Below, piece by piece: positions 9,962 to 22,249 of a DNA stretch of 29,252 bases; the first letter of the stretch is position 1; each line of letters starts with the position of its first letter. The notes below the pieces were generated by a model, which did not search any database, was not told where the DNA came from, and was given only the letters and a program-made list of their open reading frames with translations. A program made the translations under genes and the position numbers. Origin of the DNA: Conidiobolus incongruus B7586 (taxonomy: Eukaryota; Entomophthoromycota; Entomophthoromycetes; Entomophthorales; Conidiobolaceae); NCBI GenBank assembly GCA_000697335.1, contig JNEM01016848.1:1-29252 (forward strand). Direction: 5' to 3'.

Positions 9962-10000
9962 TTAGTATGGAAATTAAAAAATTTGCCATTTTTTAATTTC
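9962..10000 (+). repeat. 5' terminal inverted repeat of mariner with perfect 12-bp hairpin
   Basis: The terminal repeat begins TTAGTATG and carries an internal perfect palindrome: GAAATTAAAAAA at 9970-9981 and TTTTTTAATTTC at 9989-10000, separated by TTTGCCA. The same arrangement, slightly mutated, is present at the 5' end of the minus-strand copy near 18120-18158. The hairpin may be part of the transposase binding site or a by-product of AT richness. Confidence 0.65.
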
Positions 10001-10152
10001 TGATCTTTCAAACATATTATACATTTTGAAAGATTATATATATATATAATATATAGGAAAATAAATATTTTCAAACAATATATATATATTCAATTTTAAT
10101 TATTTTTTTTATTAAAATATTTTGATTTTAAAATTTACACTTAAATTTAATT

Positions 10153-11187
10153 ATGCTTAAACCAGATTGTGATTATCAAAAGGCTTTTATTTTTGTATTT
10201 TTAAAACTTAACCATAAACCCTTTAAAATCATCTAAAACTTACAAACAGCTTATAGAGATGGTGCTTTATCTAAAACTACCATATATTGCTGGATTTGTG
10301 ATTTTAAAGCTGGAAGGGACACTATTCAAAATTTACCAAAATCTAGAAGATTAATTTCTATTGTCACTCTTTCACTTACCAATAAAGTAAAAAAATATAT
10401 TAAGAAATACCTTTTTATTTCTGCTAGAGAACTATCAAAGCAATTTAATATTAATTATACAAGCATGTTATATTTACTTAAGTTTAAACTTAGATTAATT
10501 AATAAAAATGTAAAATGGATATCTTATAATTTAATAGAAACCCAAAAGAAAATTAGAGTAGCTATAGCTAAACTAAACTTATTAAGGTATAACCAAAAAC
10601 AAAGGTTTTTACAGTGAATACTTACAATTAATGAATCTTAGATTCCTTTATATAATCCTTTACCTAAAAATAAAACAAGATGTTGGGTTAAGCTAAATCA
10701 ATCCCCTCCACAAATTCCAATGAATAAGCACTTTAAATATAAATAAATGTTAATTTTTGTAATAGATTATAATGGTATATAGTCTTCTTATATAATACCT
10801 CAAGGAAAATCAATCAATAGTAAGTTATATATTACTTTTTTAAATAAAACAATTTCTAAATGGTGTTCTCAATATAAATTAAAGACACCTATTATTTTGC
10901 ATGATAATTGTAAAATACATAAAGCTAAAGCTATAAAAGATTTTTTATATAAAAAAAATTGGAGGGAGTTACCACATCTAGTATATTCACTTGATTATAA
11001 TCCATGTGATTATAATTGTTTTAGACAATTAAAAAAACAGCTTGCAGGAAAAAAAATTCCTGCAAACAAATTAAATTGGTTTGTGAAATATTAAATTTCA
11101 GTCTTTAATAAAAAAAACTGTTTTTTAGGTATTAGAAGCTTACCAAAGGTATAGAAAAGAGTTATTAATAATAAAAGAGGCTATTAA
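10153..11187 (+). pseudogene. Mariner transposase (D,D34D), dead by nonsense changes
   Basis: One reading frame of 344 codons from ATG at 10153 to TAA at 11185-11187 carries the whole transposase without any frame change. It has an N-terminal helix-turn-helix part with the W-x-C-D-F-K-x-G type linker at 10291-10320. The catalytic HDN is at 10900-10908, and 34 residues after that Asp comes the third Asp in PCDYNCF (11008-11010), the D,D34D spacing that defines mariner. The tail still reads GIRSLPKV at about 11128-11151, like the family's GI-x-x-LP-x-RW. The first catalytic Asp, in the DE-x-W position, is Asn (10630-10632). Seven internal stops lie at 10234, 10615, 10639, 10744, 10777, 11092 and 11152; most are explained by Gln, Arg or Trp codons hit by C-to-T or G-to-A. 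The enzyme cuts and pastes the element at TA sites. Confidence 0.88.
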
Positions 11188-11256
11188 TTTTATATTATTC
11201 ATTAATTATTATATATATTATTTATTAATTTATTTGTTTAATTTTAATTTTAAAAT

Positions 11257-11283
11257 TATGCTATTATTTAATTTTTGCACTAA
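11257..11283 (+). repeat. 3' terminal inverted repeat of mariner
   Basis: Read on the minus strand from 11283 it begins TTAGTGCAAAAATTAAATAA, matching the 5' end at 9962 (TTAGTATGGAAATTAAAAAA) with a few differences. The TA at 11284-11285 completes the target duplication. Confidence 0.75.
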
Positions 11284-11285
11284 TA

Positions 11286-11775
11286 TTTAAAATATTTTAA
11301 TATATTTCAATATTAATTCCTTTATTAACTTTACTAAAATACCTTATATTAGAAGATAACATATATTTTTAAATTATAATTAACCTATCATTATATTTTT
11401 TGGTTAAAATTATATAATGGTTATAAAATAATTTTTTATCTTTTTAAGATATTTAACCTTTTTATTAAATTTACTAAAATATATTTTTGCTTTATTAAAT
11501 AAAATAACCTTATTTTAATTAGTTTTAGTTTGATTTTAATAATGATATTTAAACCTTTACCTAACTTTAAAATGGGATTTTTTTAATTAAAGTTGTTTTT
11601 TCTTAAAATATAAATAATATTTATTATAATATAATATATATATAATAATATTAGTATTAACTAATATTTTTTATTATCTTATAATTTTTTTTATATTTTT
11701 ATAAAAATATTATATTTACCTATATTAACCAACTTATAAATATATCTTTTATTATATTTATCTAGAGTTTTAACC
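11286..11775. other. AT-rich filler between mariner and the first LTR element
   Basis: About 490 bases of extremely AT-rich DNA with no open frame and no clear match to either neighbour. It may be a remnant of an older repeat. I see no RNA gene or other feature. Confidence 0.4.
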
Positions 11776-12294
11776 TACTATCCAGATTAAACAAATATAA
11801 ATTAATTTAAGGTTTAAAAAGATAAGAATAATATTCCCTTAAGATATTAAATACATAAAACATTATCATAACTATTAATATCTTATATAAGAATCTAATA
11901 TTATTGCTAATTAAAAATCTTAAGATATTATAAAAAAAAGTTGATATAAATAAAAAAGTATAGAAGATAATATATAATCTTAAAGGAAGTAATAAAAGGT
12001 TAAAATTAAATTTGTTAATTGTATTAGATGTAGTTATAGTAAAGAATTATTTCTATATTATTCAAGGAAAGTTATTCTTAATAATAGCAATAATATATTT
12101 ATTATAAATTAATTTTGCTGATAATTAATATAAATATTCTACTTGTAGTTAATACTTTAAGTAGATAAAATTTTTATATTAATTTAGAAGAAAAAGGGCT
12201 TATTAATTTAATAGTTAAAAGATAAAAATTCCTTTATTATTAAAGTTTTATAATTAAGCTTATATAGTTGTTAGGTAAATATAAGTATATTGCA
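11776..12294 (-). repeat. LTR of element A (left copy, 3' LTR)
   Basis: This pairs with 16645-17162 over its whole length (519 against 518 bp), with mostly transition differences. The left edge (TACTAT) and right edge (ATTGCA) are set by where the two copies stop matching; the termini fit a decayed TG...CA pair. Confidence 0.8.
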
Positions 12295-12339
12295 ATATCT
12301 CTTCCTTTTAAGTTAAATTCATAAGTTTCTTAAAAAACT

Positions 12340-12490
12340 TACTGATTAATTTAAGAGCATTAATGTTTTTAACTTTAATCTATTGTTGTTCTACTATAGG
12401 ATATCTTTTCTAGTAAATTAAATAATATTCTTTATCACAAGTAATATATCTATTAAATATCTCATTAATTTTATATTTATCTTCTATATT
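12340..12490 (-). other. Chromodomain-like tail of element A integrase, fossil
   Basis: On the minus strand this stretch shows the spacing of a chromodomain: a charged Tyr-containing start, an aromatic patch where the family has a K-W core, and an Asn-Ala-Leu segment near the end. Chromodomains at the integrase C-terminus define chromoviruses and guide insertion to heterochromatin. The reading is decayed, so the call rests on pattern. Confidence 0.45.
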
Positions 12491-12999
12491 CTTAATTTAA
12501 CCAGATAAAATTTATGGTTTAAAACCAAAATCCTTTAGCATAACTTTTAATTATGATAGGTAGAAGACATTGTATATTCTAAGTTATTTGGGTAATTTAA
12601 TCTGATAAATAATATTATTAATCTTTTTTATAACTAGAAAAGGTTTAATAAATTTAATATTGAGTTTTTTAAAGGGTTTTATTAATCTTAAGTTTTTGGT
12701 ATTAATGAATACTAATTCTTTAATAAGGTTTATATCTTTATTTTTTGTTGATTTTTTGTTATATACTATCTTATAATTTTTTTATACTTATTAGAAGGTT
12801 TTAATTAGTTTGTTGTATAAAGTAGTTTTTAATTAGATATACTCTTCTAATTCAAGAAATTTAATATTAATTTTACTAGTTATAAAAAATAAATTATAAC
12901 CTCTTAAAGATTCAAAAAAGCTTATTTTAATTAACCTATGATAAAAGTTATTATAAGCAAATTTTGCTAAAAGAAGCAAATCTATCTAGTTTTTTTGTT

Positions 13000-13600
13000 T
13001 GTAAGTTATATAGTATTTAAGGTATTATTTTAAAATTTGGTTAGTTTATTTAGTTTAGTTATTAGTTTAAAGGTGATATTTTAAAAACATCTAAAGTTGT
13101 ATTTTAATATTCATAGTGAAATCTTACTTATATTAAAATATAAATATTTTATTATAGTTATTTATAATATTATAAAGGGTCTTGAATCTTTTAAAATAGT
13201 TATTTATAAATAACTTAATATATTTAGAAGTATTTATATTACTTTTATATAATATAAACTAAGTAATTTTGGTTAAGTAATTTATAATCACTAAGATAGT
13301 ATTAAACCTTTTTAAATTAAGTAAAGGTATAACAAAATCTATAGATACTAATGTAAATAGAATATAAGGTATAGTTAAAGGTTGTAAAGAACCATTTGGA
13401 ATTTAATTATTAAACTTATTAATAAAATATGATTAGTATTTGTTAATATATTTAATAACTGATTATTTTAATTTAAGCTAAGTAAACTATCTAGTAATGA
13501 TTTTTAAGGTCTTGTTGATTCTATTATAACTTATAATAATGTTGTTATAGCATTGTTTTAAAATAGCATACTTGTTTTTGTACTAAAAACTATAACTAAG
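13000..13600 (-). other. Integrase region of element A, fossil
   Basis: The zinc-binding HHCC part lies roughly at 13420-13560. The start of the catalytic core, with its first Asp in an S-x-D-F context, lies near 13330-13355. The core is followed by the family's I-L-V-I-x-x-x-L-T-K pattern. Integrase lies downstream of reverse transcriptase, the Ty3/Gypsy order. It is broken. Confidence 0.6.
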
Positions 13601-14499
13601 TTATTATGATAGATCAACTTATTAGATTCTGTATATTTACTTATTTTACACAATAAGATTAATTTTAAGATATTTTTTATAGTTTTATTATTTTTTATAG
13701 ATTTCTAGATATTCTTAACAATTTTTTCATTAGGGTGTTATAATTTAAACAAGGTATAAAGATAATTAAAAATTAATAGAGTTTTTTAATTAATTTGAAC
13801 TAATTTATTAGAAATAATTTTATATAAAAGATTATAACTAAATTTATTAGCAATTAAACTCTTTAAACTAGCTATATGTTTAATTTTGAAGTTGTATTAT
13901 AAGAAAGTTAAACTTTAATAGATTTGCTTAAAATTTAATAATTTGGTTAATATAAAATATTTAAGGTTTTTGTAATTAGAGTATATTATTATAATGTATA
14001 GGGTAGATAATATATAAACTCAAAAATACTTTAAAGTCTTTACAATACTTAATAATTTTTTATCATATAATAATTAATTTTAGCTGGAATAAATCTTCAA
14101 GAGAAGTATTTGATAAGATATTATTCTTATTTTAATATTACACCTATAATAAAGTTTAAAATATTAGTATATAATTTATATAATAGATTATTGTTAGGAT
14201 AACATAGTATAAAAGCATTAATTAATAAGTAAATAAGTTATTTAAAAATAAATTAGGTATTTAAGTTTTATTAAAATAATTAATCTTTTTTAATGAGTTT
14301 AGTTAAAAAAAGTATGATATTACTAAAGTTAAAGATAAACATCCTTAAGAAATTTGTTATATTAAAGAAACTTTATATTTTTTTCTTATCACTAAAAATC
14401 TTTTAATTTATAATATCTTTAACTTAATTAATATTGATAAAAATTCCTTCTAGAGTAATATGATATTTTAAAAAAATAGTCAACTTAGTATAAAATTTT

Positions 14500-15000
14500 C
14501 TTTTCTTTAATTTAACATATAGATTATTATCTTTTAAATTTTTTAATACTTGTTAAATATAGTAAATATATTTTTCTTTATTTTAACTATATATTAATAT
14601 ATTATCTAAATAAATTATAACAAATAGGTTAAGGAATAAATATAGAACTTTTATAATATGTTGTTAAAATATAACAGGTGTGTTAGTTAAATTAAAAGAT
14701 ATAACTAACTATTTAAACAAACTAAATTAACATTTAAAAGTTATTTTCTATTAATCTTTAATTTTAATTTTAATCAAGTGATAAACATTATATAAGTTTA
14801 ATCTTATATATACTTTTGTATCTTTTACTTAATTAAGAAATTTAATAATTAATAGTAATAGAAAATTATCTTTAATGGTTAAGCTATTTAATTTTTAATA
14901 ATCATAGCAAATTCTTTAAGTATCTTTTTTCTTTTTAATAAATAATACAAAGATATTAATAAAAGATGAAAAGTAATAGATCAAACCTTTTTCTAAATAT
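14500..15000 (-). other. Reverse transcriptase region of element A, fossil
   Basis: On the minus strand the order of conserved blocks is that of Ty3/Gypsy reverse transcriptase: F-x-K-K-K near 14960, a Y-H-L-I block near 14770, an L-T-N-T-P block near 14680 and the catalytic Y-L-D-x-I-L-I-Y-S block near 14590-14610. It is broken. The regions to its right, about 15100-16640, should hold protease and gag but are too decayed for me to mark. Confidence 0.75.
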
Positions 15001-16644
15001 TCTTTTAAATACTTTTTTAAATAATCACTTTATTCTTTAGTTATTTAGTATATAGTTGAGTTTCTTAGTAATTATCTATTAGTTAAATTAATAGTGTAGT
15101 CTATATTAGAATGTTTTAGAAATTTACTAATAAACTCTTTAAAAAAACCCTTTTAAACTGCTAATAATTTGGTAGAATATTTAGTTTACTATTTTTAAAC
15201 ATAAAGTATAATTTGTTTAGTTTCATCTTAAAGAAAAAGATTTTAATAAGAGATATTAAGGGTTTAGTGATTATAATTTATCTAGTTATAAAATTAATAT
15301 AAGGGGATAGTTCATTAAAAAAACTATATTCTTAAAATAACTAGTATAGGTAAATTAATCAAGTAAAATTATACTATAATATTGATATTTTTTATAAATA
15401 CTATAATAAGGTATATGATTAGATTCTTATTAGTTATTATTCTACTATTAACAATAATAACTCTATAAGGTTTATTATTTAAGCTATATTTAAACTTATA
15501 CTTTCTTGCTAATTTTTTTAATATATAACATTTTAAACCACTAGTATTAATCATATAATATAGTTTAATTTCTCTTACTTTAATTTTAATAAATAAGTGT
15601 GAAATAGGGATAAGAGTTTAGTTTAACATAGTAGCTAGTAGTTTATTACTATTTAACTCTAGTAAATTTAGTTTTGTTTGTTTTATATTGATAGTAGTTA
15701 TTTTAGAAACTTATTGAGTTTTTTAATTTTATAAGTTAAATCTATAATTTATCTTCTAATATTTAAATTTAATATATATCAAGTATAAGTTTAAAGATAT
15801 TCTATGATTAACTTTTTATTGTAAAAGGATATAGTTATTAGATTTTGTATTTTAATTAGTTAAATATAAACAGAGTTTTAACTAATAATTGTTTAATAAA
15901 TTTTGTTATTCTAATTTAATTGTTTTTTCTATAGTTTCTTAAAGTAAATTGTTAGTTGATATTTTACTAAGTTTTTCTCTCTAGTAAAAGAGTAAATTAT
16001 CAATGAAATATATATTTTAAACTTTAAAGGATAAAATAGATTTTTTCAACAAGTTTATATATCTATTAATATATTTGTTAATAAGTTCTCTAATTCTTTA
16101 AGTATATTTTTTTTTATTTAAATATTAGCTTTATTTAAGGAATTCTTAAATCTAAAAAATATATAGAATTTTCTTTTAAATTCTATAAAATTGTTAAATA
16201 GAGTAGGTTTTCTTTCTAGTATAGTTTTAACTTAAGTATAAACTTTTTCTTGTAATAAATTCTTTATTAAGTTTATTTTATTAGAGTTTTTATTATAGTT
16301 TTAGTTGTAATGATTAATATATTAGTTTAGTTTCTAAATATATAAGTTAATATCTTTATAATTCCCTGAAAATATAGTATTAAATATAATTTTATTATAT
16401 GTAATCTAGCTAAAAAATATAAGATTAGATAAGTTAATATGGTTATTAATAGTTACTTAAAATTAAGTTTTATTAAATTTCTTTTTTATTATTAAATCAA
16501 ATAAAAGTTTCATTATTATAACTACTATAATAAATATCATAAGCATAGTTAATATATATCAATAAATAAAAATCTAGTAGATAATAATAATAAAAAATGT
16601 AGTTGATATTTTAATATTTAATTTTAAAAGAAGAAAGCAAAATA

Positions 16645-17162
16645 TACTATTAAAACCAAATAAATATAAATTAATCTAAGGTTTAAAAAGTTAAAAATAA
16701 TACTCCCTTAAGGTATTAAATATATAAAGAGCTATCACAACTATTAATATCTTATATAAATACCTAATATTATTGCTAATTAAAAATCCTAAGATATTAT
16801 AAAGAAAGTTAATATAAATAAAAAAGTATAAAATATAATATATAATCTTAAAGGAAATAATAAAAAGTTAAGGTTAAACTTATTAGTTATATTAGATATA
16901 GATTTAATAAAGAATCATTTCTATATTATTCAAAGAAGGTTATTCTTAATATTAGCAATAATAAATTTATTATAAATTGGTTTTGCTGATAATTGATATA
17001 GATATTCTACTTGTAGTTAATATTTTAAATAGATAAAATATTTATATTAATTTAAAAGAAAAGGGGTTTATTAATTTAATAGTCAAAAGATAAAAATTCC
17101 TTTATTATTAAAGTTTTATAATTAAGCTTATATAACTATTAAGTAAATATAAGTATATTGTA
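16645..17162 (-). repeat. LTR of element A (right copy, 5' LTR)
   Basis: Direct repeat of 11776-12294. Its outer end at 17162 directly meets the decayed minus-strand mariner fragment, suggesting insertion into or next to that copy. Confidence 0.8.
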
Positions 17163-18158
17163 ACACCTATATAAGTTTAAATTCAAATATATTTTTATTA
17201 TTACTTTTAATAATTTTAATTATAATAAATTAACTAGAATTAGTAATTTTAATAATATTATAAGTTGATTTATTTTTCTATTAAGTTAATTAATATACAA
17301 ATAAATTTTTCTAAAGATAAATTCAAATATAATAATATTAATAAAAAAGCTTTAATATATTTATAAAATATTATATGAAATAATAATAAATAAAAAAAGA
17401 CATGATTATTTATTATTAAATATATTTTTCTATTTTAAAACTTATAAAACTATATTTTATTTTAATTTAATAATAAGGGTTAGTGTATTTGCTAATAATT
17501 TATTAAATATATTTAAATATAATTACTTATAATTAACTAATATACTTTAATTATATATTATAATTGCAAATAATTTAATCAATATAATTATTTTATTTAT
17601 TAATAAATATATATATATATTTGATTTTATAACTTATTTTTTTAGGTTAATATATAAAATACTTATTTAATTAATATTAAATTACTTTGATATTTTTTTA
17701 ATTAAAATAAAAAGATGTTTTTTAATAAATTTTTTTATTTTATTAATAAATAAAAGAGTAAAATTTGAAATTAATCTTTTAAATTTTGAAAAATTTTAAA
17801 TAATATCCCTTTTATATTGAAAATCATTAAATTTAGTGATATATAATAATTTTAAATAAAACATCATCTTTATAAGTTATTTATAAGTTTTAGATAATCT
17901 TAATAAGTTTAAAATTTGGTTTTAAAAATACAAAAATAAAATTTTTTAATAATCACTATCTAGTTTAAATATAATTAAATTTATATATAAATTTTAAAAT
18001 CAAAATATTTTAATAAAAAAATAATTAAAGTTAAATATATATATAGTTTGAAAATATTTATTTTCCTATATATTTTATATATAAATAAACTTTTAAAATA
18101 TATAATATATAAAAGATCAAAAATTAAAAAATAGCAAATTTTTTAGTTTCTATACTAA
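17163..18158 (-). mobile_element. Mariner DNA transposon, 5' part, minus strand
   Basis: The reverse complement of 18158 down to about 17640 aligns clearly with 9962 to about 10490 of the full mariner, including the 5' inverted repeat with its hairpin (ending CTAA at 18155-18158, then TA), the leader, and the start of the transposase to the helix-turn-helix region. From 17640 to 17163 the match is weaker but still visible in places, for instance to the region around 10850-10890. The 3' end is missing, and the fragment stops where the LTR of element A begins. It is heavily mutated, with no open frame left. Confidence 0.7.
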
Positions 18159-18199
18159 TATATTTTATTTTCTATATTAAGTAAGATATTAATTATAGG

Positions 18200-18204
18200 T
18201 ATAC
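18200..18204. repeat. Target-site duplication TATAC, left of element B
   Basis: Five bases TATAC stand directly before the left LTR of element B and occur again directly after its right LTR at 23901-23905. Five bases is the usual duplication length for Ty3/Gypsy elements. Confidence 0.85.
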
Positions 18205-18603
18205 TGTTAAGAAACTAATTCTCTTAATTCTTATATATACTTTCATATAATTCAATTAACTATAAATTATATAATTAATTTATATTTATATAATTAAATT
18301 AATTGTATAAATAACATTGAATTATCTAATAAACTAGGTTCCTCTTCTTCCTCTCAATTCTTACTATTTTTTACTTTTACATTACTTCTAAAATTCAGAA
18401 TACTTCCTATTAATATTATAGTATATTGGTACTACCTAATATAAACCTTAATATATCAGTGACTCACCCCAATTTGAAGCTTAATTAAACTTTATTTATA
18501 TTTGCATACTATAACTACATTATATTACTATATTCTATATCATACTACTTTTATATTTAGTTTTTTTCTATACTATATTAGTTTAATTACTATTATATTT
18601 ATA
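18205..18603 (+). repeat. LTR of element B (left, 5' LTR)
   Basis: It begins TGTTAAG, the classic TG start, and matches 23502-23900 over its full 399 bp. Its end (TATTTATA) is the mutated form of the right copy's TACTTACA. Confidence 0.88.
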
Positions 18604-19614
18604 TAGTAACAGCAATAAAACTATAAAAAACCTATTAAAAATCAATAACTATCTATATCAAATCTATTTATTATTATTTTAAATTTTATCTATAATTTAT
18701 TATATTTAGATTTAATACTATATACTATAATACCACTAAAAAAAGAAATACCCTTATATTATTTTAATAATGATAACAACATAATTATTAATTAAATTTA
18801 AGATTTTAACTTTTAAAAGCTTATTACCCTTTAAGAAGCTTATATTAAACAACTTCTAATTAAAAAAAATATGTCTTAAAAAGTTTAAATCTAATAAACC
18901 AGCTATTTTATTATAGTTAATATATTAAACTACCCTTTTAATATTTTTAAAAACAAATTAACTATTTATAATAGTTTTAAAACCCTTTACAAGCTTAAAA
19001 ACTACTTTAAAAATATAAAAAATTACTTTGATTTAATCCCTGATGAAGATTTAAAGAATATCCTTAAATTAACCATTTCTTTTTTGGAAAAATCTACTTA
19101 TACTTAGTAGTTAACTCATTACAAACTTAATCCTAAAGAATTTTTAAGATGATAACCTATTACAAAAATATAAACTTTTAAATAATTAGAAAAAGCCCTT
19201 AAAAAGAGGTATTATTTAAAAGATTAAGTTTAATTAACAAAAGAAAAGCTTTTTTAACTTAAATAAAAAATTTTTTTAAGATAATTAATTGAGAAATTTA
19301 ATGAAATATGTTTAAATATACTAAATATCACTAAAGAAAAATAAATCCACAAACTATTATAATGTTTTAATCTTTAAATAAAGCTTTAGTTAGTTAATAG
19401 GGAATACTTTAATAACATATCTTTTTCTAACATTTGTGATATAGCAATTATAATTAATAATATCCTTTACTCTATAATTAAATTTTTTTACCTTAAGAAT
19501 TAATCCTTTAAAACTTACTTTAACCTACTTAAATCTCAAATAATAGATGTTTCTACTTTATAGTTCTATAAGAAAACTTTTAGTAAAGAAGTTAAAACTT
19601 ATTTGAAAATAAAT

Positions 19615-19665
19615 AAAAGTTGTTATTATTGTTGAAAAACTTAAGTTAACTATAAAGTTAATGAA
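19615..19665 (+). other. Gag zinc knuckle of element B, fossil
   Basis: A CCHC-type nucleic-acid binding motif of gag is recognisable by its spacing: two Cys codons close together, then a later Cys within a Pro-Leu context. It places gag at about 18780-19700, left of the polymerase region. Confidence 0.5.
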
Positions 19666-20689
19666 TATCCTTTAAAGAAACAACATCTGTTTAATTTTTA
19701 ACCTATTAACTATAAATTAAACTTGAATAATATTAATATAACTTTAAAATCACTCCTTTTACAATTAATTAGCAGGTTCTAATTTAATCCACAAAAGTTT
19801 TAATAAACTAATGATTCTATAAATTAAATTATATATACTAGAGAAATCTAACTGATTAAACTACTAAAAACTAGAAATATTCTAATAACTAATTTACTTT
19901 ATAATTTTTTACCTTTAACTATCACTTTATTGTTTGTGTTAATTAGTTTTTTTATAGATAAACTTGTTAGTGTTTTAATTAATTCTAGTTACTTTAATTA
20001 TATTATCTCTTTTGTTATTATTATAAAGCTATCTTTACCTACTTAAAAAAGTAACTTAATAATTAAATATACTAACAACTTAATAAAACAAATATCTAAT
20101 ACTATATTTAGATACTTATTATTACTTCTTAACTACTCCTAATATATTAAATTTTTAGTTGGTAACATTAGTTATAATTTTATACTAGGTTAAAATTAGT
20201 TTAAATATTATAATTTTATATCTATAAATATTACCCTAAAAAGTTACAAATTTATTTTTTTTATATTCTAAAAAAAATTAGTAGAATTAATCTTAAAAAA
20301 TTTATATTACCCTATTATAAAATTATTAAATACTATACCTAACACTAACTTTATAATTGTAACAAATAATTTTTTTATTATAAGCAAAAATTAATATAAA
20401 AAACTAATTAAAAACCTTAATAATTTATAGGGATATATATTTGTTTAATATATATCTATTAATATTTTATTTGTTGACTTTAATGAAGTTGTATTTAATA
20501 ACCACTTTTTATACAATATAATAAGTTAATTTACTAATATTTTTGAACTTATAGATAAATTACCTTTTAAATATAATATTAAACATAAAATTAAATTATT
20601 CTTTAATATACAACATTATTTAAAATTTATTTACCATTTATCTCTTAAATAATATTAAACTTTAAAAGAAGAAATCTAAAAACTACTTA

Positions 20690-21110
20690 AAAATAGGTAT
20701 ATTAAACCTTTTTCCTTACTATAAAAATCTCTAATTCTCTTTATAAAAAAAACTAATGGTGGTTAAAGATTATATATTAATAACTGTGTTTTAAACTTTA
20801 AGTTTATTAAAGATAAAACTTTATTATTAAACCTATATGATATTAAAGATAAACTACTTAAATTAACCATATTCACTAAATTAAACATTAAGAATAGATA
20901 TTATAACATTAGAGTTGAAGAAAATTCTATCCTTTTAACTACTTTTAATACTTTTTTAAATTATTATAAATTTATAGTTATAAACTTTAGATTGTGTAAT
21001 ACCTTTGTAACTTTTACTTAATTTATTAATTCCCTTTTCAACCTTGTTTTTAATAACTTTATTATTACTTACTTTGATAATATCTTAATATATTCAAAAA
21101 CTAAAAAAAA
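20690..21110 (+). other. Reverse transcriptase region of element B, fossil
   Basis: Conserved Ty3/Gypsy blocks occur in order on the plus strand: an F-T-K-L block near 20870, a Y-x-N-I block near 20900, an aromatic-Arg-L-x-N-T block near 20985 and the catalytic Y-F-D-x-I-L-I-Y-S block near 21070-21095. It is broken. Confidence 0.75.
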
Positions 21111-22249
21111 ATATATTTAATATATTAATCAAATTTTATAAATTATTCAAGAATATAAATTATCTTTAAAATTATCAAAATATATCTTTTATATCTCTTC
21201 TATCTTTTTCTATAGTTATATTGTTTCTTTTTAAAGAATTAATATTAATATAACTAAACTCAATGGTATTAAAGTTTTTATTATACTTATAAACAAAGAT
21301 TAACTTATATTTATACTTAGATTATTAAATTACTTTAAAAATTTCATTGATTTTTTTATTGAACTTGTTGTTTTTTTATTAATCTCTTAAAGAAAAACTT
21401 TTTTTTAAATAAACCCTATTATATACTTTTTGCATAAATACTTTAATTTTCTATATTACTAATGTTTTTACTTTATCTATTTTTAATTTAAAATTACCTA
21501 CTATTATTTTTACTAACTTTAATTTTTTTATAATTAGTAGATAATTAACTTAGTTTAAATTTAATTTATATTTTACCTTTTAACTATAAAATAAAATAAT
21601 AAATAAGGGAAAATAAGTTAAATTTAACCTTATAAATATTACCTTAAAACTAATAACATTCTAGTTAAGAAAAATAAAACCTGCTGAACTAAAATACCTA
21701 GTTTATAAATAAAAACTTTTTGCTTTAGTAGAAATAATCAAAAATCACTTATATTTTTTATCTTATAATTTTTTCCTAGTATTTATAGATTATAAATTAT
21801 TTATCTACTTAAATACTTAGAAATATTTATTAAAAAATAAGTTAAATAGATTAAAACTATCTAAGCTTATTTTTTTGTATTTAATATCTTTTAGGTTAAT
21901 AAAATCATGTTGTAGATAACTTGTTAAAAAATCTTACATACCTATCTTTTTATTCTAATTACAAAAACCTAGCAAATATTAACTTAATAATTATTAATGA
22001 AAGAAATAAAAAATTTATTAAACTATTTTAAGAAATATTATTAAATAATAATTTCTTTATTTTAGTTAAAGAAGAATACTTTAAATTATTAGAAAACTAA
22101 TTAAAATATGTCAAAAGATTTAAAATTATTAATAACCTATTATAATATAATAATTGTTTATATGTTCCTGATATTCTTAAAATTTAACAAACAATATTTA
22201 ATGAATATTATAATTTATTTGTTAGAGAACATTAAAATTAGTTAAAAAT

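Larger units (their letters stand above)
9962..11283 (+). mobile_element. Full-length mariner-family DNA transposon (1322 bp)
   Basis: The element runs from TTAGTATGGAAATTAA at 9962 to the inverted counterpart ending TTTTTGCACTAA at 11283, and is flanked by TA at 9960-9961 and 11284-11285, the standard mariner target duplication. Its 1322 bp are typical for the family, whose members are near 1.3 kb with one transposase of about 345 residues. The inner frame is a single dead transposase gene. Three further copies lie in the window (1-528, about 17163-18158 on the minus strand, 28566 to the end). This copy is the best preserved of the four. Its terminal repeats are no longer perfect: about two thirds of the first 25 positions agree. 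Confidence 0.9.
11776..17162 (-). mobile_element. Ty3/Gypsy chromovirus LTR retrotransposon A, fossil
   Basis: Two direct repeats of 519 and 518 bp (11776-12294 and 16645-17162) enclose about 4.35 kb. A polypyrimidine run right after the left repeat (about 12297-12310) is a polypurine tract on the minus strand, so the element reads right to left. Reverse transcriptase, integrase and a chromodomain-like tail follow in Ty3 order on that strand. The flanking five bases (TAACC and ACACC) agree only at three positions as a target duplication. The element is broken very many times and cannot be active. The LTRs differ at many positions, mostly transitions; if RIP acted, this divergence overstates its age. 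Confidence 0.85.

Noticed and set aside
7548-11187. TAA and TAG reassigned to Gln (alternative genetic code)
   Set aside because: Several broken genes have TAA or TAG where Gln fits. But the mariner also has TAG where Trp is expected and TGA where Arg is expected, and the first catalytic Asp is Asn. General C-to-T and G-to-A decay explains all of these, and the intact ferroportin uses CAA and CAG normally and ends in TAG.
15369-15554. Minus-strand 61-codon frame inside LTR element A
   Set aside because: It is only a short stop-free run in the decayed interior (gag or protease side) and not a separate gene.
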